Assembly: GCF_047495875.1 (NCBI RefSeq)
Contig: NC_092463.1
Coordinates: 14,938,724-15,002,723 of the forward strand
From: Pithys albifrons albifrons
Taxonomy: Eukaryota > Chordata > Aves > Passeriformes > Thamnophilidae
Reading direction: 5' to 3'
Length of the DNA stretch: 64,000 nucleotides
Numbering within the stretch: position 1 is the first letter of the stretch; each line of letters opens with the position of its first letter. Below are positions 37,070 to 50,897 of the stretch, piece by piece. The notes below the pieces were generated by a model, which saw nothing but the letters and a program-made list of their open reading frames with translations, was not told where the DNA came from and made no database searches. Position numbers and translations under genes: made by a program.

Positions 37070-37821
37070 GTCCTGTTTAACATCTTTATTGATGATTTAG
37101 ATGAGGGGATTGAGTCCATCATCAGCAAATTTGCTGATGACACCAAGCTGGGAGGGAGTGTTGACCTGCTGGAAGGCAGGAGGACTCTGCAGAGGGATCT
37201 GGATAGACTTGAGAGATGGGCTGATTCCAATGGGATGAAGTTCAAGGCCAAGTGCCAGGTCCTGCACTATGGCCACAACAACCCCATGCGGCACTACAGG
37301 CTGGGCACAGAGTGGCTGGAGAGCAGTCAGGCAGAAAGGGACCTTGGGGTACTAATTGACACATGAGCCAACAGTGTGCCCAGGTGGCCAAGAAGGCCAA
37401 TGGGATCCTGGCCTGTATCAAAAATAGTGGGGCCAGCAGGACCAGGGAAGTGATCCTTCCCCTGTACTCTGCATTGGTGAGGCCACACCTTGAGTACTGT
37501 GTTCAGTTCTGGGCCCCTCAGTTCAGAAAGGATATTGAGGTGCTGGAGCGAGTCCAGAGAAGAGCAACAAGGCTGGTGAAGGGACTGGAGCACAGGCCCC
37601 ATGGGGAGAGGCTGAGGGAGCTGGGGGTGTTTAGCCTGGAGAAGAGGAGGCTCAGAGGTGACCTCATCACTGTCTATAACTACCTGAAGGGAAGTTATAG
37701 CCAGGTGGGGGTTGGTCTCTTCTCCCAGGCACTCAGCAATAGGACAAGGGGGCACGGGCTTAAGCTCTGCCAGGGGAAATTTAAGTTGGAGATCAGAAAA
37801 AAATCTTCACAGAGAGAGTAA
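37070..37821 (+). pseudogene. CR1 ORF2 reverse transcriptase C-terminal part, one frameshift
   Basis: The region encodes the C-terminal portion of CR1 ORF2 in two frames. The first, 37070-37366, holds the [10 protein letters not shown] block, [24 protein letters not shown] and a [19 protein letters not shown] block. The second, open from 37363 to 37821 (152 codons), holds [31 protein letters not shown], the [19 protein letters not shown] block and [16 protein letters not shown]. The shift at about 37361 is explained by loss of roughly ten bases between LID and MSQQC relative to the family pattern. Everything 5' of the active site, including the endonuclease, is missing. It cannot make a working enzyme. 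Confidence 0.92.
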
Positions 37822-37984
37822 TCAGGCATTGGAATGGGCTGCCCAGAGAGGTGGTGGATTCACCATCCCTAGAGATTTTTAAACACAGATTGGATGTGGC
37901 GCTGGGTCCCATGATCTGGTAAATGGACTGGAGTTGGACCAAGGGTTGGACTCGATGATCTCGGAGGTCTTTTCCAACCCAATC

Positions 37985-38010
37985 GATTCTATGATTCTAT
38001 GATTCTATGA
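37985..38010 (+). repeat. ATTCTATG 8-bp tandem repeat at the CR1 3' end
   Basis: About three GATTCTAT units in phase form the terminal repeat of the CR1. In this family the reverse transcriptase is thought to prime at such 3' repeats. Confidence 0.95.
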
Positions 38011-38854
38011 ATGTACACAGTTAACCATCTTGGCTTCCTTCTTCCCCTGGGTGCCTTGCACCAAATTGTTTGTTCTTCTAGATCTTCACAATAATTCGTA
38101 GACTCTCCTTGGTAAGGCCACGGTGAATTTGAAAGTGATAAGAAGTCAGTTCTCCTTACAAATAAGAGCATAAATTGAACTTAGGCCACCAAACCACTCT
38201 TACACAAGTAGCATAGTATTTTTGGGATAGTTGAAATCTATCAAGTCCCTCCTGAAAAAAATAAAAAGTTCTCTTGGTGCCTGTTGGTGTCAGTATGAAA
38301 CTGGTTCACATTTCTGGAGCTAATGATTTATAATGATCAAAATAGTGCTGAGGACAGAGATATATCAATACAACAATCTCCATCTAAGCTGAAGGTAGAA
38401 CCTGGTAGAACAGGTTTCTTCCTCTAATAAAACAAGTGTTTAAAAAAATCCCAACAATATAAGACACTAAGGTAAAATAAGATTAATCTTATTGATTTTT
38501 CTTGTATCTATGTATGCAAATCTCTCCTCACTTCACTGGCATATGCTCAGGTAGAAGCTACCAAGTAAAAGAAGGACAGAGAAATAACAGTGACTGTTAG
38601 AGTGAATGGTGTTTGGAAATTGATTTAATTATCCAGTGTGCAATAACTTCCTTGAACTGCCATCCTTTTTGTTTGCTTATTAAGGAATATGGAGTCCTAA
38701 AGTGCCCTGTTCTATATTATCATAATTTTAGCCATGTGTTCAGGAAGATAATGAAATTTTGGATCTTTCAGATTACTGTTTTATGCCTGAGGTCCCACAT
38801 ATTGTGGGAACAAAACTCATTTTAATGGAAAATCCCTTACCAAGGAAGGAAGTA

Positions 38855-38936
38855 CAGGAGTGTGGGGACATGGGGTATGTTGGACTAGATGACATTCAAA
38901 GGTCCCTTTTGACCCAATATATTCTATAATTTTGTA
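38855..38936 (+). mobile_element. Short CR1 3'-tail fragment
   Basis: Only the terminal part of a CR1 3' UTR is recognisable: 'ttggactagatgacattcaa', 'aggtcccttttgacccaat' and a decayed ATTCTATAATTTTG end. It lies about 0.85 kb downstream of the 37.07-38.01 kb CR1, in the same orientation, but must be a separate insertion because that element has its own complete tail. Confidence 0.75.
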
Positions 38937-41900
38937 AAATTGAATCCTAATCCAAGCCTCATGATGAGCAGCCCCTGGACCTGGCTGGCTGGGACATGTC
39001 TGCCCCAAGGCAGAGGTTTGACATCCTGCCACTTACAGCTCATCAGCTAGTCCTAATCTTCTCACGCTTATTCCTGTTCCTGTACCAGACAGTGCTGCCT
39101 TCTGTTGTTCAGGAACAGCTGTTTGCAGCAAGTCTGACTAAATATTTTTTGAGAACTGGTCTGGTTAAGGGGCCACAAAATGCATACATGGATACATTAT
39201 TTTAATTCCCTCTCCTCATTGCAGCCAAACTTTACTTGCTAGCCCCTTGGCTGCCTCACTGTGAGAGTGTAGGGCAACATGAATTTTCTGCCCTACCCAC
39301 TCAGTAAGGACTGTTTAGTTTATTAAAAATATATTGGAGCGATGAAAGGACAGATTATTAGTAGTGTAGGTCAGGCCTGTGAAAACTATGTGATTACTGT
39401 CTACAAGACATTGAAACAAACCTGTCAGCTTACTGGTAACTAGTGCCGAACATGCTGACTGAATCTCCTGCTGCAGAGCTGTCAAGTAGCCCTTCAGTTT
39501 GCCCTAATGCTTTTTTGATGGTTGAGACAACTGCATTAAACAGCAACAGAAAGATAACCTCTAAAAGCTACTTTGGAGGAAATACAGATTGAATTTGTTC
39601 AACCCACGAAAGTACTGGTGCTCAAATTACAAGAACTAGTTTTTAGCACAGCAGGTATTACTCTGAAAACTTCATAGTCTAAATGTCTGTGTGAATTGTT
39701 GAAATATGCAAATCATTATTTACTGGTGATTGTCCTTCTGAATGTACTTAAAAACAACGACGTGTATATTCACATATGCAGACATGGATGTATACGTATA
39801 TGTGTTTATATACATACCTTTATAAGCAGAAATATCTCTGCAGTCCTCTGTGAAGATTAGATAAAAGCTGTGACTTTCTGATTTTACAGCCAGGAATGTA
39901 TGCATACAGATTCTTTTCCTCCTAATGCTTTGCTTTTAGCATTAATCTGATCTTACTTCTGTCCTCTCCAATTTGCACTTGATACACAAAATGTAGAAAA
40001 TAATCCTGAACATCTTTAGGAAAGTGATCAAACTTCAGTCTCTAAATCTTCATGGAAAGTAATACAATATTTCTGCCCTCAATTTTGTCTAGGGACAAAT
40101 CTGTAGAGACTGAAGCTGAATTTGCACTTCCTAACCCAGCTCTCAGCCCAACAAAGATGCTAAAACTGGTTCAAAAAGTGTTGCTGCCCAACTGCTGAGT
40201 TGTGCAAAGATGGCAACTGCATCTTGCATTCCTGGTTTGTGTGCACGTGCCTTCATTAACTTCTGTGATTACAGTAGGTCTGACTACTAAGTGGGAGTGT
40301 TTGCCACAGCTTTCTCCAAGAGTAGTGCATTTCTGGCTTCCTTGTAATTTTCTGTAGTTGGGGGTCAGAGGTGGGTGAACATGAATGTTTGAGTGAGAAG
40401 GACTGCAAGGGATTTCTTTTGTTTTTATTTATATTGCTCATGTTTATACAGATGACATAACCTCCCCTTGAAATCCAAAGAGAGCATTAGCGCTACTCAT
40501 GTATGTGTATAAATGTTTTCTGCTACCTCTAAACATTAATTCAGTACTGATGTTCTGAGATAATGGAAAGTTGAGGCTTGCAGGCAACAGGAGCTGGTAT
40601 CTTTGCCTCATAAAGCACTAGTTAGTCACCAAAAGGTCAAGTCCTGAATGTGAGGGACTTTCTAACCAGCTTCTGCATGAGCAAAGAACCACAACCATCT
40701 TTGTCTCTCACAGACAGTGAGTTGCACTCAGAGCTTGTGCTTGCCCTTTGGCAGGGGAAGCAATTCAAACTTACCTCAGAATGAGTTTGCAAATTTCAAA
40801 ATGAAAGCGTTTACTTTTTTTTTTTAATTTCTTGGTTTTAAATAATGAGATCTTCTCCGCTGGTAATACTCTTTTGCTTTGTATATAGACAACTAGATAG
40901 TTATTCCTGGCTTCTATTTTAAAATTATACAATTGCAAAGAGAAAAAATTCAACAGTGAGTCAAAATAGGTCTTATTTAATGAAAGATGGGGCTAAGGAA
41001 AAGAAAAATCTGTCATTTTTCATCTGAAGTCTCTGATTGAGAAGCAGTAGATTAAAGTTAACAATCTATTGTTGTGCATCAGCTTTGTCCTGTCCATCCT
41101 GTGGGGATATCAGAGTTGCTTGTCAGTCACAGCTGGAACTGTTGCAGCTCACAGCAGCTCCAGAGGTTAAGCAAAACAAAGTCAGTGATGGTTTTGTGTA
41201 CAAGTGTGGCATGTCTGTACAGCACAGGCAGAGAGCTGAGCTGCTAACCTGCTTTCCCTAATTCTTCCTTTCCATGTTTCTTATTGCCCAAAGGATGCAG
41301 AACAGTCATGCACATAATCTAAATAAGGAAAAGTTTAGTGATATAAATTATTATTTCAAAATACTTGGGGAAAAATTATAACGGGTATAAATCAACAAAG
41401 CTGTAATAGCAGAGAAGTGTCAGGGTGGCCATGTTCAAAGTAACCTGAATTTGTCTTTTAAACAAGATCTTGAGAAAACTTTCATTTGCTTTGAATCAAA
41501 ATTATTGTGGTAAATATTGAGTAGAATATTTCACCTCAACTCTTATAATTCAATTTTAATTTAGTGTTTTGGATATATTTTTCTGTGGATCCTTTGAATT
41601 TAGGGTAACAAAATGCTAAGGTCTTTTGATATTCTGTTCAGTCTAAGCCTAGGTCTTATCATGGTAGTATCTCAGAATATCTTTTCATTGCTTTTCAGCA
41701 ATGCAACTTGAGTTTTATTTTGTCCATATTTATAGGAATGCAAATGCATTTATGTTATGCCCTAAATTAACATTTAAAAAGACATTGAATTTTAGTTAAT
41801 CTAAGATTCATCCTTGACTACTTTGAAAAGTGTAGATATAAGAGGTAAGTAGTGTTCATTGGAGTTTCCAGTCATATTGGAGTAGCTGCTTTATTTTTCT

Positions 41901-44900
41901 GTTACTCCAATTTATATTATTAATAGTAAATATTCACTGTGCAACTAGATGGAAAAGAGTGATTTAAATAAAAAATAAATTAAGGACTTGCAAGACAAAA
42001 GAGCTCTTAAATTATTGCATATATATTACATGAAAAACACAACTAATTATTCTAAATAAGAACCCTTACAGTTGAGTGAATTATAAGATCAAAGATGGAA
42101 AAGAGCTCCAGCCCATGGCTGAGCTATCGTGATCTGTATCAGCTGTGGTCAGCTGCTAATTCTACTTCTGTTCCTTCTGTTTTAAAGTCAGAGGCAGATA
42201 ACAGTTACTTATCACCGATTGATGAGCATACTGGAAGGAAAACAGGTAATGACTTCTTACCCAGTTCCAAATGCCAGATGTGCCAGTTATAAAAAAAATG
42301 GACACCAATAGGATCATCCTTCCAGATGTTGAATGGCTTCCATTTGATAGGTGGACAAGCTGAGTTTCTGTTGTATGTTCTTGGCAGAAGTAGCAGGATT
42401 TTTCCAGGTTCTATCTGAGGAACTGGATACTAGTAAAGCAATGATGCTTCTGAGAGAGCTCTGATGAAGTCATTTTTTAGGCTTACCAAAGGTCCTGTGC
42501 TGGTAGGAAAGAGGCTTTTTATTGATTCTTTTGCATCTCTCCCATCACAAAAGGCAGCTTATGGTCTCAAAGAATAAAACATGATTATCAGAAGTCTATT
42601 AAATTCTTGTATGTCCTATTGGTTTGCAGAATAATTTTTTAAAGAAATGCATGTTTAACACCTGGGCCCCACCTAAAATTTGCACCATGCACTTCATCAG
42701 CTAACTGTGTGTGTCTGACAGTATCTCATGTGGGTAAGAACTGGGGTGGGAAGGAGATATTGCACTGAAGAAAATGCAAGGGATTAAGGGGACCTAAAGG
42801 ATGGTCATCTCCCTAAAATACAGGCTGAAATGTAATCCAGTGGTGTTCTTCATTAAAATCTACTCTCAGATGAAATCTACAATAGTGCCTATGCTCATTT
42901 CGTGTGTTCTGTGCTATTCAGACATGTCAGGGACTTGGTTTTCATTGTTTTGCCTCTTCTGTTCAACCTCCATGTGAGTAGCTACAAACTGCAACAAGCC
43001 AAAGCAATAAATTCTGTTCTGCAGCTGTTGCTTCTCAGGCTAAAACTCTGAGGCTCTCAGTTGTACCAAAACATTTATCTCAAAAATTATTACTTGTGTA
43101 TCATCAGGTAGATAAGGGGACATAATTAGCTCCTTCATGACTTAAACAATGTTTGCGCGTTTAGCACTAAGTCACAGATGGAAGTGGATATTTTGTCATA
43201 CTCCTGAATATCATTAAAAATAGCAATGTAAATATTTCTCAGACATACTGTCAGCAGATAGTAATGAGATGTCCTAGCCTGCAAGCAGGCATTGAAGCTT
43301 GTCTAGGATTTCTAATGCATAGAATAGTGACTGCTATAGAAAAAAGATGAGTTTAAGACAGTGTTTCATCTATCAGAGGTGAGACTTGTGATAATATTCC
43401 TATTTCACACTGCTGAATTTCACACAGTGCTAACACTGAGGAACAGTAGCATTTAAAGGACTTTTATTATAGGAATATGCATTTTTCATCCTCCTTGCTC
43501 AGAAATTCACATAAATAGAGTAATCAAAAGTTGGAAGAAAAGTAAAGGAAACAAAACTCCAATCATGCCATTTCCCAAAGTCTATAAAAGACAGTAGCAT
43601 ATCTTACAGCTGAATATTATCTGACAGGTCAGTAGATTGCTGATACAGATAAAAGTAGAAATTATCTAGCTACATTAAAAAGGGTGTGAACATTTAAAGA
43701 GATGCAGCAGTAGCTTCCTTCTCAATAAATCAAAGCAGCAGCAGCTGAATGTGATCATGTTCTTGGGACAGTGTTGACTGTGCTGAGGCCATGTAAAGGC
43801 AATGGCGGTGCCAGCTCGATGTGATGTCTGGGGCTGTGAATGGCTGTCTCACCTTCCTGGCCTTGTCTCCAACTGACTGATGCCTCTCAAGGCAAGACCT
43901 TGAGGAAACTGCTTAGCAAGCCAAGGAGAAGGGAAGAGGTGAGGACTGCATTTAAATTAACGAGTGCTCTCTTATCACAGTTTTCATTGCTTCAGTTTTT
44001 TCCCTATTTACATAGTTTTTAGTACTTTTCAGGGAAGGCAATTTTTAACTTCTATGTGGTCACACAGAAAAGATGAGTTTCTCAGTATCACCTCCTTTTA
44101 AACTAATGCAACTTCTGTGGTTTTTTTGTTAGCTTTGCTTTCCCCACAGGGCTCTCCTTGCTGCACTTGTGAGTACTGCTCCTGCTGTCAAGGTCCATCT
44201 CTTCACTGTAGGTGCTGTCTCTAGAGGAGCTGGAATTGCATGGCTGCAAAATGCAAGCCACTTCCTGAGGTGCCTCTTCAGTCTAGTTTAGTTGGTGATA
44301 GAAGGGAGGGAAAAGCAGCTGAGAGGGACTAGTATCAAAAAGCAGTAGTGAAACCTTAAAAAAATTACATTGTATAAATGTGTATTTGCATTTTATTATG
44401 CGTTCTTGTGGCAGCCTCCCACAGCCTTCAACAGGTTCTATTTCAGCCAGAATAAAGAAAAACGGACTTGCTGTAAACCTCCCCCAAAACAGAAAGGCTA
44501 TAAAGCAGCACTTTTATTGACACTTCCAGATTACTTCTATTTTCCAGTTGACTCTAGAGACAAGTGTCTTAAACATGATAAAAAATGTATCAATATTTTA
44601 AAAAAAAATCCATTTATAAATCCACTTGATGGCATATTTAAAAAGAAGCCTTTTTTCTAGCATTGGCATATAACCTAGGTTTTGCTGTTTTCAAGCATGG
44701 GTCACTCTGTCCTCATCACCAAGTTTTTCTTGACAAGATTTCACCATCAATTAAAAAACAAGCAACACACTGAAATCTCTTTCTAACCGAGTATAGATTT
44801 GTGTCCTATTTAGCAGTTGGTAGTACTGTCTGCCCTCTAGCAAATTCTTTTTACTGCCCCCCTTGGGATGGAGATCAAAAAGCTTCAGCCACTTGGCAGT

Positions 44901-46126
44901 TACCCTTATAAAATAATTCTGGCAATGTCTTATTCCTAAGGGACAGTAAGTGCCACAGCACCTGGCACACTCGGTGTCTCCAACCCAAAGACCCTCAGGC
45001 ATTTCTTCATTCTTTTACTTTCACAAAAGGCCTATTGCTTGTGCACTTAGTACAAACACGTCTATAAAAGCATAAGGTGAAATAGCTTTTCCTATTCTCT
45101 TGCAAATTTAAAGAGCAGAAGGATGTAAATCAGTTTTCCAAGGTAGCATGTGGATGGAATTAAGCTGGAATAGAGGAAGAAATGTGATACAGTTAAAACT
45201 AGTGGTGATGACAAGTCTAGCCCTAGTTTCATGATGTCTAGTGTTTTCCTGACAGCCTCAGTTCCTAGAATAAAATGAAAATACACACAAATTGAAATTT
45301 CATAAGGAAAAAAGGTTTAGCTCCCCTAGAGAGAGATTATATCTAGGTCAGATTTTATCATTTTTAACTTCAGAAGTGTAAAACCTGAAAAGAAAAAGAA
45401 GATATGTAGTCATTAAATTTAATCCAGACTGTGAAAGCTGTATTTCATAGTACTATTTTTGTGTGAGGCTATGCTACCTAAGATGCATGGCCTCTGTGGA
45501 GGGAGGATGCTAGCCCATGAGCATGCCCATTTTACAGTGGAATTGGCTTTTCCTCCATTTGCAATGCCTTTCCTCTTCTCACTGCCTTAAGCAGAAGTCA
45601 GAACAGGCTACTGTAAGCAGATCATACTGGTAGGTCCTAAGTCAAATGAATTAATTCATCAGTACTAAGCATTTAGTACAGGAGCTCTTTCAAATAAGTC
45701 TTGATAAAGTGAGTAAGTACCACAGTAGCTTTAAAGATGAAGATACCAAGGCAGTAAGAGATCATTGTGCCAAAGAAAGGCAAAGCTATCCTTATATTCA
45801 TGCAAAGCAACAGAGATATTTTTGATCTGGGAAAATAGTTAACCTAGAGTGATATAAAATGTCAGCCTACTTCATGGTAGGTTGCTCAGGATGAGTCATG
45901 CAGAGCCCTTAGGGAAGGGGGAAGTGGAATCCCCTGCTCAGTTTATGGTGCATAAACAGGCTGGCTGATTTTTATTACCTTTTTTCCCCTCATGCACTGG
46001 ATTTGTTTGTGGCTATACTGGTGAACTACATGTGTTTCCTGATTTAGGCTTCTTTTCTTCATTAGTTTGCTGAGCTGCCTGTAGCCCAAGATGCTTGTAT
46101 AGTTCAGACAAAAATCTGTGCAAATT

Positions 46127-46208
46127 AAAAACAAACAAACAAAACACCATTCCTTCCAATCAAACAAAATACACTTCCCCCTCCTCCCACCAAAAAAAAA
46201 AAAAAAAA
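46127..46208 (+). repeat. (AAAC)n followed by C-rich spacer and A17 run
   Basis: AAAC units occupy 46127-46145 and an uninterrupted run of 17 adenines occupies 46192-46208, separated by a C-rich segment. No element body ending in this A run was recognised upstream. Confidence 0.75.
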
Positions 46209-49200
46209 GGCAAAAAAGAGAATGGCCAAAAAGGTTATTAAGATGAATAAGAGCCTCACTGTGAATTCTTGAATCTCTGTGTTGCTTCATAGGCAGTGTA
46301 TTTGTATTGATGGAATGTCTAAGAGCTAAGAGACAGCATATAAACCAGATTCCTGATGCCATCAAATGATTGCTTAGCTGCTTCTGAGAGAAGTAAGCCT
46401 AGGGAATGAGCAAATTGCTTTCAGGAAGGTCAAAATGAGCTACATGAGATGAAAGATGTTTAATAGTGTAGCCTGTTATTTCTCATTTCAATGGCTACAC
46501 AAGCTTCAAGCCAGATGCTGGGAAGCAGGTACCTTAAGTTTCAATGAGAATCTCAAGGACATAGGTTACTAGCAAAAGCAGGGAGGGGAAATGTCCTCTT
46601 TCTCTTTTCTATTCTTAAGGCAGTAGTTTTGGGACTTGTAGAAATGTGTTTTAAGTGAAGGTCTTTCCCTACCAAGCTTATCCAACATACCTCAGCAAAA
46701 GAAGTGAATGAAAATCTGTACTCCTGGATATCAAAAAATCTGATCTGGTTGATGCAGGAGCAACCTGGGCAGGAGCCAGGAAACACAAGAGCTCAAAGCA
46801 CTTTACTTCCACTGGAATTCTGATCAGATAATTTAGATGTTTCCCTTAATCTCTAAAAACCATTTCATAGAAATTTGCCAGTTTTCAAGGCAAACCACCT
46901 CTGATTATGCACTGGAAAAGCAGGATCTCTGGTCCTAGAAACCTGTGGAAGGGTAATGAGGATACAGAATTGCTCAGTAGCAGAAATAGAGCTAGAACAT
47001 TACCTTACCTGTCTCACACTCTCTTTTTGTGCTACTTCCTCATCTTTCAAGACTGTGCAAGAATAAGGGTGGTCAAGGGCGACGTGAGGCAAAGATGCAA
47101 GCCTCAGAATTTGAGTTGTTCATGCCAGTCATAGGGTCTACAATTACAACAGAAATGAAAAGGCAAAGCCACTGATCTGTTGTTATAGTTAATTGGCCTC
47201 ACATACAACTAGAACATCTGCTATGCACTTCCTTCACAGCAATTTTCATTTGATTTCTCTCCGTGCCCCGTCTGCCAGTATGTCAGGTCAGAGAGGAATA
47301 TAATATAGTTCTAGGCAATTTATTCAAAAGGCATAAATACTGAGGAGAAAGAGCAACTTAAGATGATCTCAAACAATTGTGAGGCAATAGAGTGACACTG
47401 ATATTTTGGATATATATTGTAGAAGTACCAAGCCTGAAATTTGTTGTGTTGGTGAGTTTTCCCATGGCAAGAGAATGATTATTCACATACTTGGTTTCAG
47501 CTGTCAATTATTTGATCCAGAATTGTTCTGAAGTGAAGGAAATGAACATTACTAAAATGTGCCCAGGGAGAGACAACTGAGATTGTCAGCATGTGAAAAA
47601 TGTACACACTGAAACCAAATGTCCTGCTCATTGTCAGACATTGTCTCTCAGAGGACGCATTTGAGACCTTTCAGAGGTTGTTGACCCCAAGCACCCATAA
47701 GCCATTTGCAGAAGCAAAAGTGGCCAAGCCTGAACAAGTGAATGCCTTTTTCCCATCAAAGCCCAACTGAAATTGTAAACTTAGAAGTGGTAAAATTGTC
47801 ATGGGTGGGGGCTAAGAGGGTGTTATTGCAGAGTCTCACCTGGTAGGCTTTCTGTAGATGTTTTCATATGCTCCCAGCCTAGAGATTCCTGACAAAATAC
47901 AACTGAGGCACTTTCACTCTTAAATTGATGCTAGGAGAAGCATAAAAGGGCATTTTTAACAACTTGCTTGTAAATGATGGCTAGAAAATTAGCAGGCTTC
48001 CAAAGCATAGTTATTCCACTCCCATTTAAGTCCCCTTATCTTAATGACACACATTCAAGCTACCCTTAGTTCCTTTTGTATCTTTAACTGCCCACAGCTA
48101 GGCAGGTCCCTATTTGTAAATAATTACACCTTAAAATATTAAAACTTACTTATACTAAAAGTTAAATTTTTGTACTAGGGGTTTTTTTCACTGTTTCAAC
48201 ACAAAGCAAAAAATTAATCACAAGCTACTCAGCTGATATCCTGGATCTGGAAGATGTCCGAAACTTGCTGACGAATTCTTTGCACTTATATTTACCTAAT
48301 TCTCTGGCAAAATTCTCCATGCTGTAGGACTATTTCCTTGTTAGTCAAAAGCCAAATCTATAATACAGTCAGGAGACTTCATACATCTAATTTTCTGCAA
48401 TTGGCCAAATTTCTCTACTTCTATCTATGCAGAGCAGACTAAACAACAAGCTTTCAGTTTTATGCCTCTGGAGGCCAGCAGAGCTGCCTTTTGTGCCAGC
48501 CAATGGGACCTGTGCTGACCATTCACAGCTGATCTAAAGTTACTTTTGCAGCCTTTATTCAAATTACTTTCAGATGGCTTTGCTAGTTTTTCAGTGGACA
48601 AAGGGACTGCATTACCTCCATTAAAGTTTACACTGTCTCTGCAATGGTAAAGGCAGAAATCTGGTTTTGTGTCAAATCAGGACAGTGGCTTTGTGCATGA
48701 GTCTATTAATTTTATCCAGACCAGGGTGACATATTAAAACAGGATCAAGTCAAATACTCAATATTAACCTATTTAAGATCTTGTAACTATGGCTATTTAA
48801 TACTCATTAACACCTAACTACATTGCTGCTTTAAGATTCTGTACCTACCTAATTGTTCCTAATACCAAGACCACAAGGTCCTTAACAGGGCTCCCGGGTG
48901 GACCCTTAGCAGTTTCAAAGAATAATGTCATAAGGTTATTTTAACCAGAAAGGCTGTAAGTGTGGCCGCTTGCAGTGCTGTGTCGATTCTTATGCTCAGT
49001 TCTCTCTGAAGAGAGAAGCCACTGGACAGCTTCTGTGCCCAGGGAGAGAGAGACGAAGTGTAAGGGTAAATTCCTGACTCTCTTTGCCTGTTTTCCTCCG
49101 TGTGTGATAACTAGCTGTTAAACAAGGGAAGCTTCAGATGTCCTATCACATTACAAGTGCAGTTAAAAATGCTGCAACGGGCAAAAGGAGAGAGCTCAGT

Positions 49201-50103
49201 ATTACTGGGGGGTAAGCAACAAAGATGATTGCGGTTGAACTACTCAGATCTGAAGGGGCAGTGAATAGTATTATGCCTAGGGGGGAAAGAGAGTTGCTTG
49301 TAATGGAAGTCAGTGGAGTGAAATTCTCACTACACTGAGCAGAGATACAGCACTGAAAATGGAGGTTAACAGAGTGCACAAAGCAACTGTGAAACATGAT
49401 TGCTGTTAACAACAATCAGTTAAATCAGATGAGCTAACTACTAAATTTTCCTTGAGATTCATTTGAACATAGGACCTAGTACTCAAAATTAGTGAGTACA
49501 TCTTTACATAGTGTCTTGGACTTTTGCTGTTCTTTTGTTATGGGAAAGAGGGAGAGGGAAGTATAATTCTTCTCCTAAAAGAGAATGAGGGCACAATCAT
49601 TAAGTCAGCAGTAGTTGAAAATAACTGGGTGGAGAAAGGCGGGTAAATAGGTCCTTACGGACTAACCAGTTTTGCAATGGGTTAATGTTCTGATGTCTGA
49701 GTAAGGGATGGAGGGGGGATGTTTCAAATTATAGAGTAATAACTATAGGCAGTTAAGAAATTGATAGCTTGTAATGATTTGAAATTCCCTTGTATGGTGA
49801 ACACGTATTTACTAAACTGGTAGTGTGGCATATAAAACAAGAGTCTCATTGCACCTGTGAATTGACTGTCTGCCTCAAACAGTGCATGGTGGTTGGAAGT
49901 TCAGAAGGGCTTTCTGAGGCCTTCATATGTTATCTTAAAGGAATTGTAATGGCAATTTTAAGGCCTCCCAAGCCTTAACTTGTAATAGTAATCCCTTGTA
50001 GATCACTAGAAGGAGCAGTTCTGAATATTGGAGTGAGTGCTGTTGTGCTAGGATAGCTGAGGTTCCTACTGATTCTCCTAATTGCAAGTGGAAGTGAGGA
50101 CTG

Positions 50104-50125
50104 TCTAAAAAAATATTTTTTTAGA
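50104..50125. repeat. 22-bp perfect palindrome
   Basis: The core CTAAAAAAATATTTTTTTAG (50105-50124) equals its own reverse complement, and the outer T and A also pair. The flanking G and G do not. It is AT-only apart from one GC pair in each arm. Confidence 0.85.
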
Positions 50126-50883
50126 GAAGTATCCTATCTTTCTTCACTGTTCTCAAACAGGCTGCTAAATTCTGTGGAGTAGCATCTTTAGTGTAATGAC
50201 ATGGAAGATTAAGATGAACAGTAGTTGCAAATATGTAGCTAATTGTGGAATAAACTGAAAGAGAGATGAACAGGGAAAGCCCCAAACATAGAGCTGTTTG
50301 GTGCTTATACAATAAGTATCTAATCAGTTGCCTCTACATGTGTGGAGTTCATCCAAATTGCCACTTTTTCTGAGCTACAGTTTAAACTAGGATTTGTTGA
50401 GAGACATACTGTTTTATTCAGTGCTTACAAATGCAGGGCTTAAAATAAATAAATTAAGGAGGGAAGGAAGCTATACTCAATTTCCACATCATGAAACTAG
50501 TTTTGTGGTCATGATACAGCCTGACAGGATCAACTAACATGTGGCCAAAAGGAGCGGATCTTGGAGCTTTTGCCAGTGCTACTTAATGTGGTTTGTTTTT
50601 CTGTCAAGGGAAATAGTCAATGCTATTTGCAGTATAGTAGCCATCACCATTTACCGTGTTATATTTAAGGGGAAGTAATATTGGGAAAAAACCATTTGTT
50701 TACAGAAGGTGTGGAGTTTGGAAAATATGGCAGCTGTTTTAAGGGAGATTTATGGTCAAAGAAAGCAACATGTTGAAGAGTACTTCTGGGGCTCCAGCTC
50801 TTTAAAAATCAGTTATGGAAACAACAGGCATGTTACTTCAGCTTGAGGAGCCTTGAGATTACGAGAACAGTTGGTAGATTGTT

Positions 50884-50897
50884 AAAAAAAAAAAAAA
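50884..50897 (+). repeat. A14 homopolymer run
   Basis: Fourteen uninterrupted adenines end at a 'ggccgatgacc' sequence. Confidence 0.85.

Larger units (their letters stand above)
37065..38012 (+). mobile_element. 5'-truncated CR1 LINE, best-preserved copy, with ATTCTATG tail
   Basis: This CR1 copy begins abruptly in the reverse transcriptase at [13 protein letters not shown] (37070), so it is 5' truncated. The FADD active-site motif lies at 37130-37141. The frame runs open from 37070 to about 37363, where a short deletion puts a stop in frame and shifts reading to the next frame, which then stays open to 37821. A short 3' UTR follows, with the typical 'ggctgcccagagaggtggtgga' block, then the 'ttggactcgatgatctcgga' block at about 37947. 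The element ends in about three ATTCTATG units at 37985-38010. Base composition is far richer in G and C than the flanks. No target-site duplication is evident, as is common for CR1. It looks the youngest of the CR1 copies here. Confidence 0.96.

Noticed and set aside
37327..37755. 142-codon open frame on the minus strand
   Set aside because: It is antisense to the CR1 reverse transcriptase at 37.07-37.82 kb.
45943..46365. 140-codon open frame on the minus strand
   Set aside because: It crosses an A17 run and an AAAC repeat and contains a poly-phenylalanine stretch; low complexity explains the open length.
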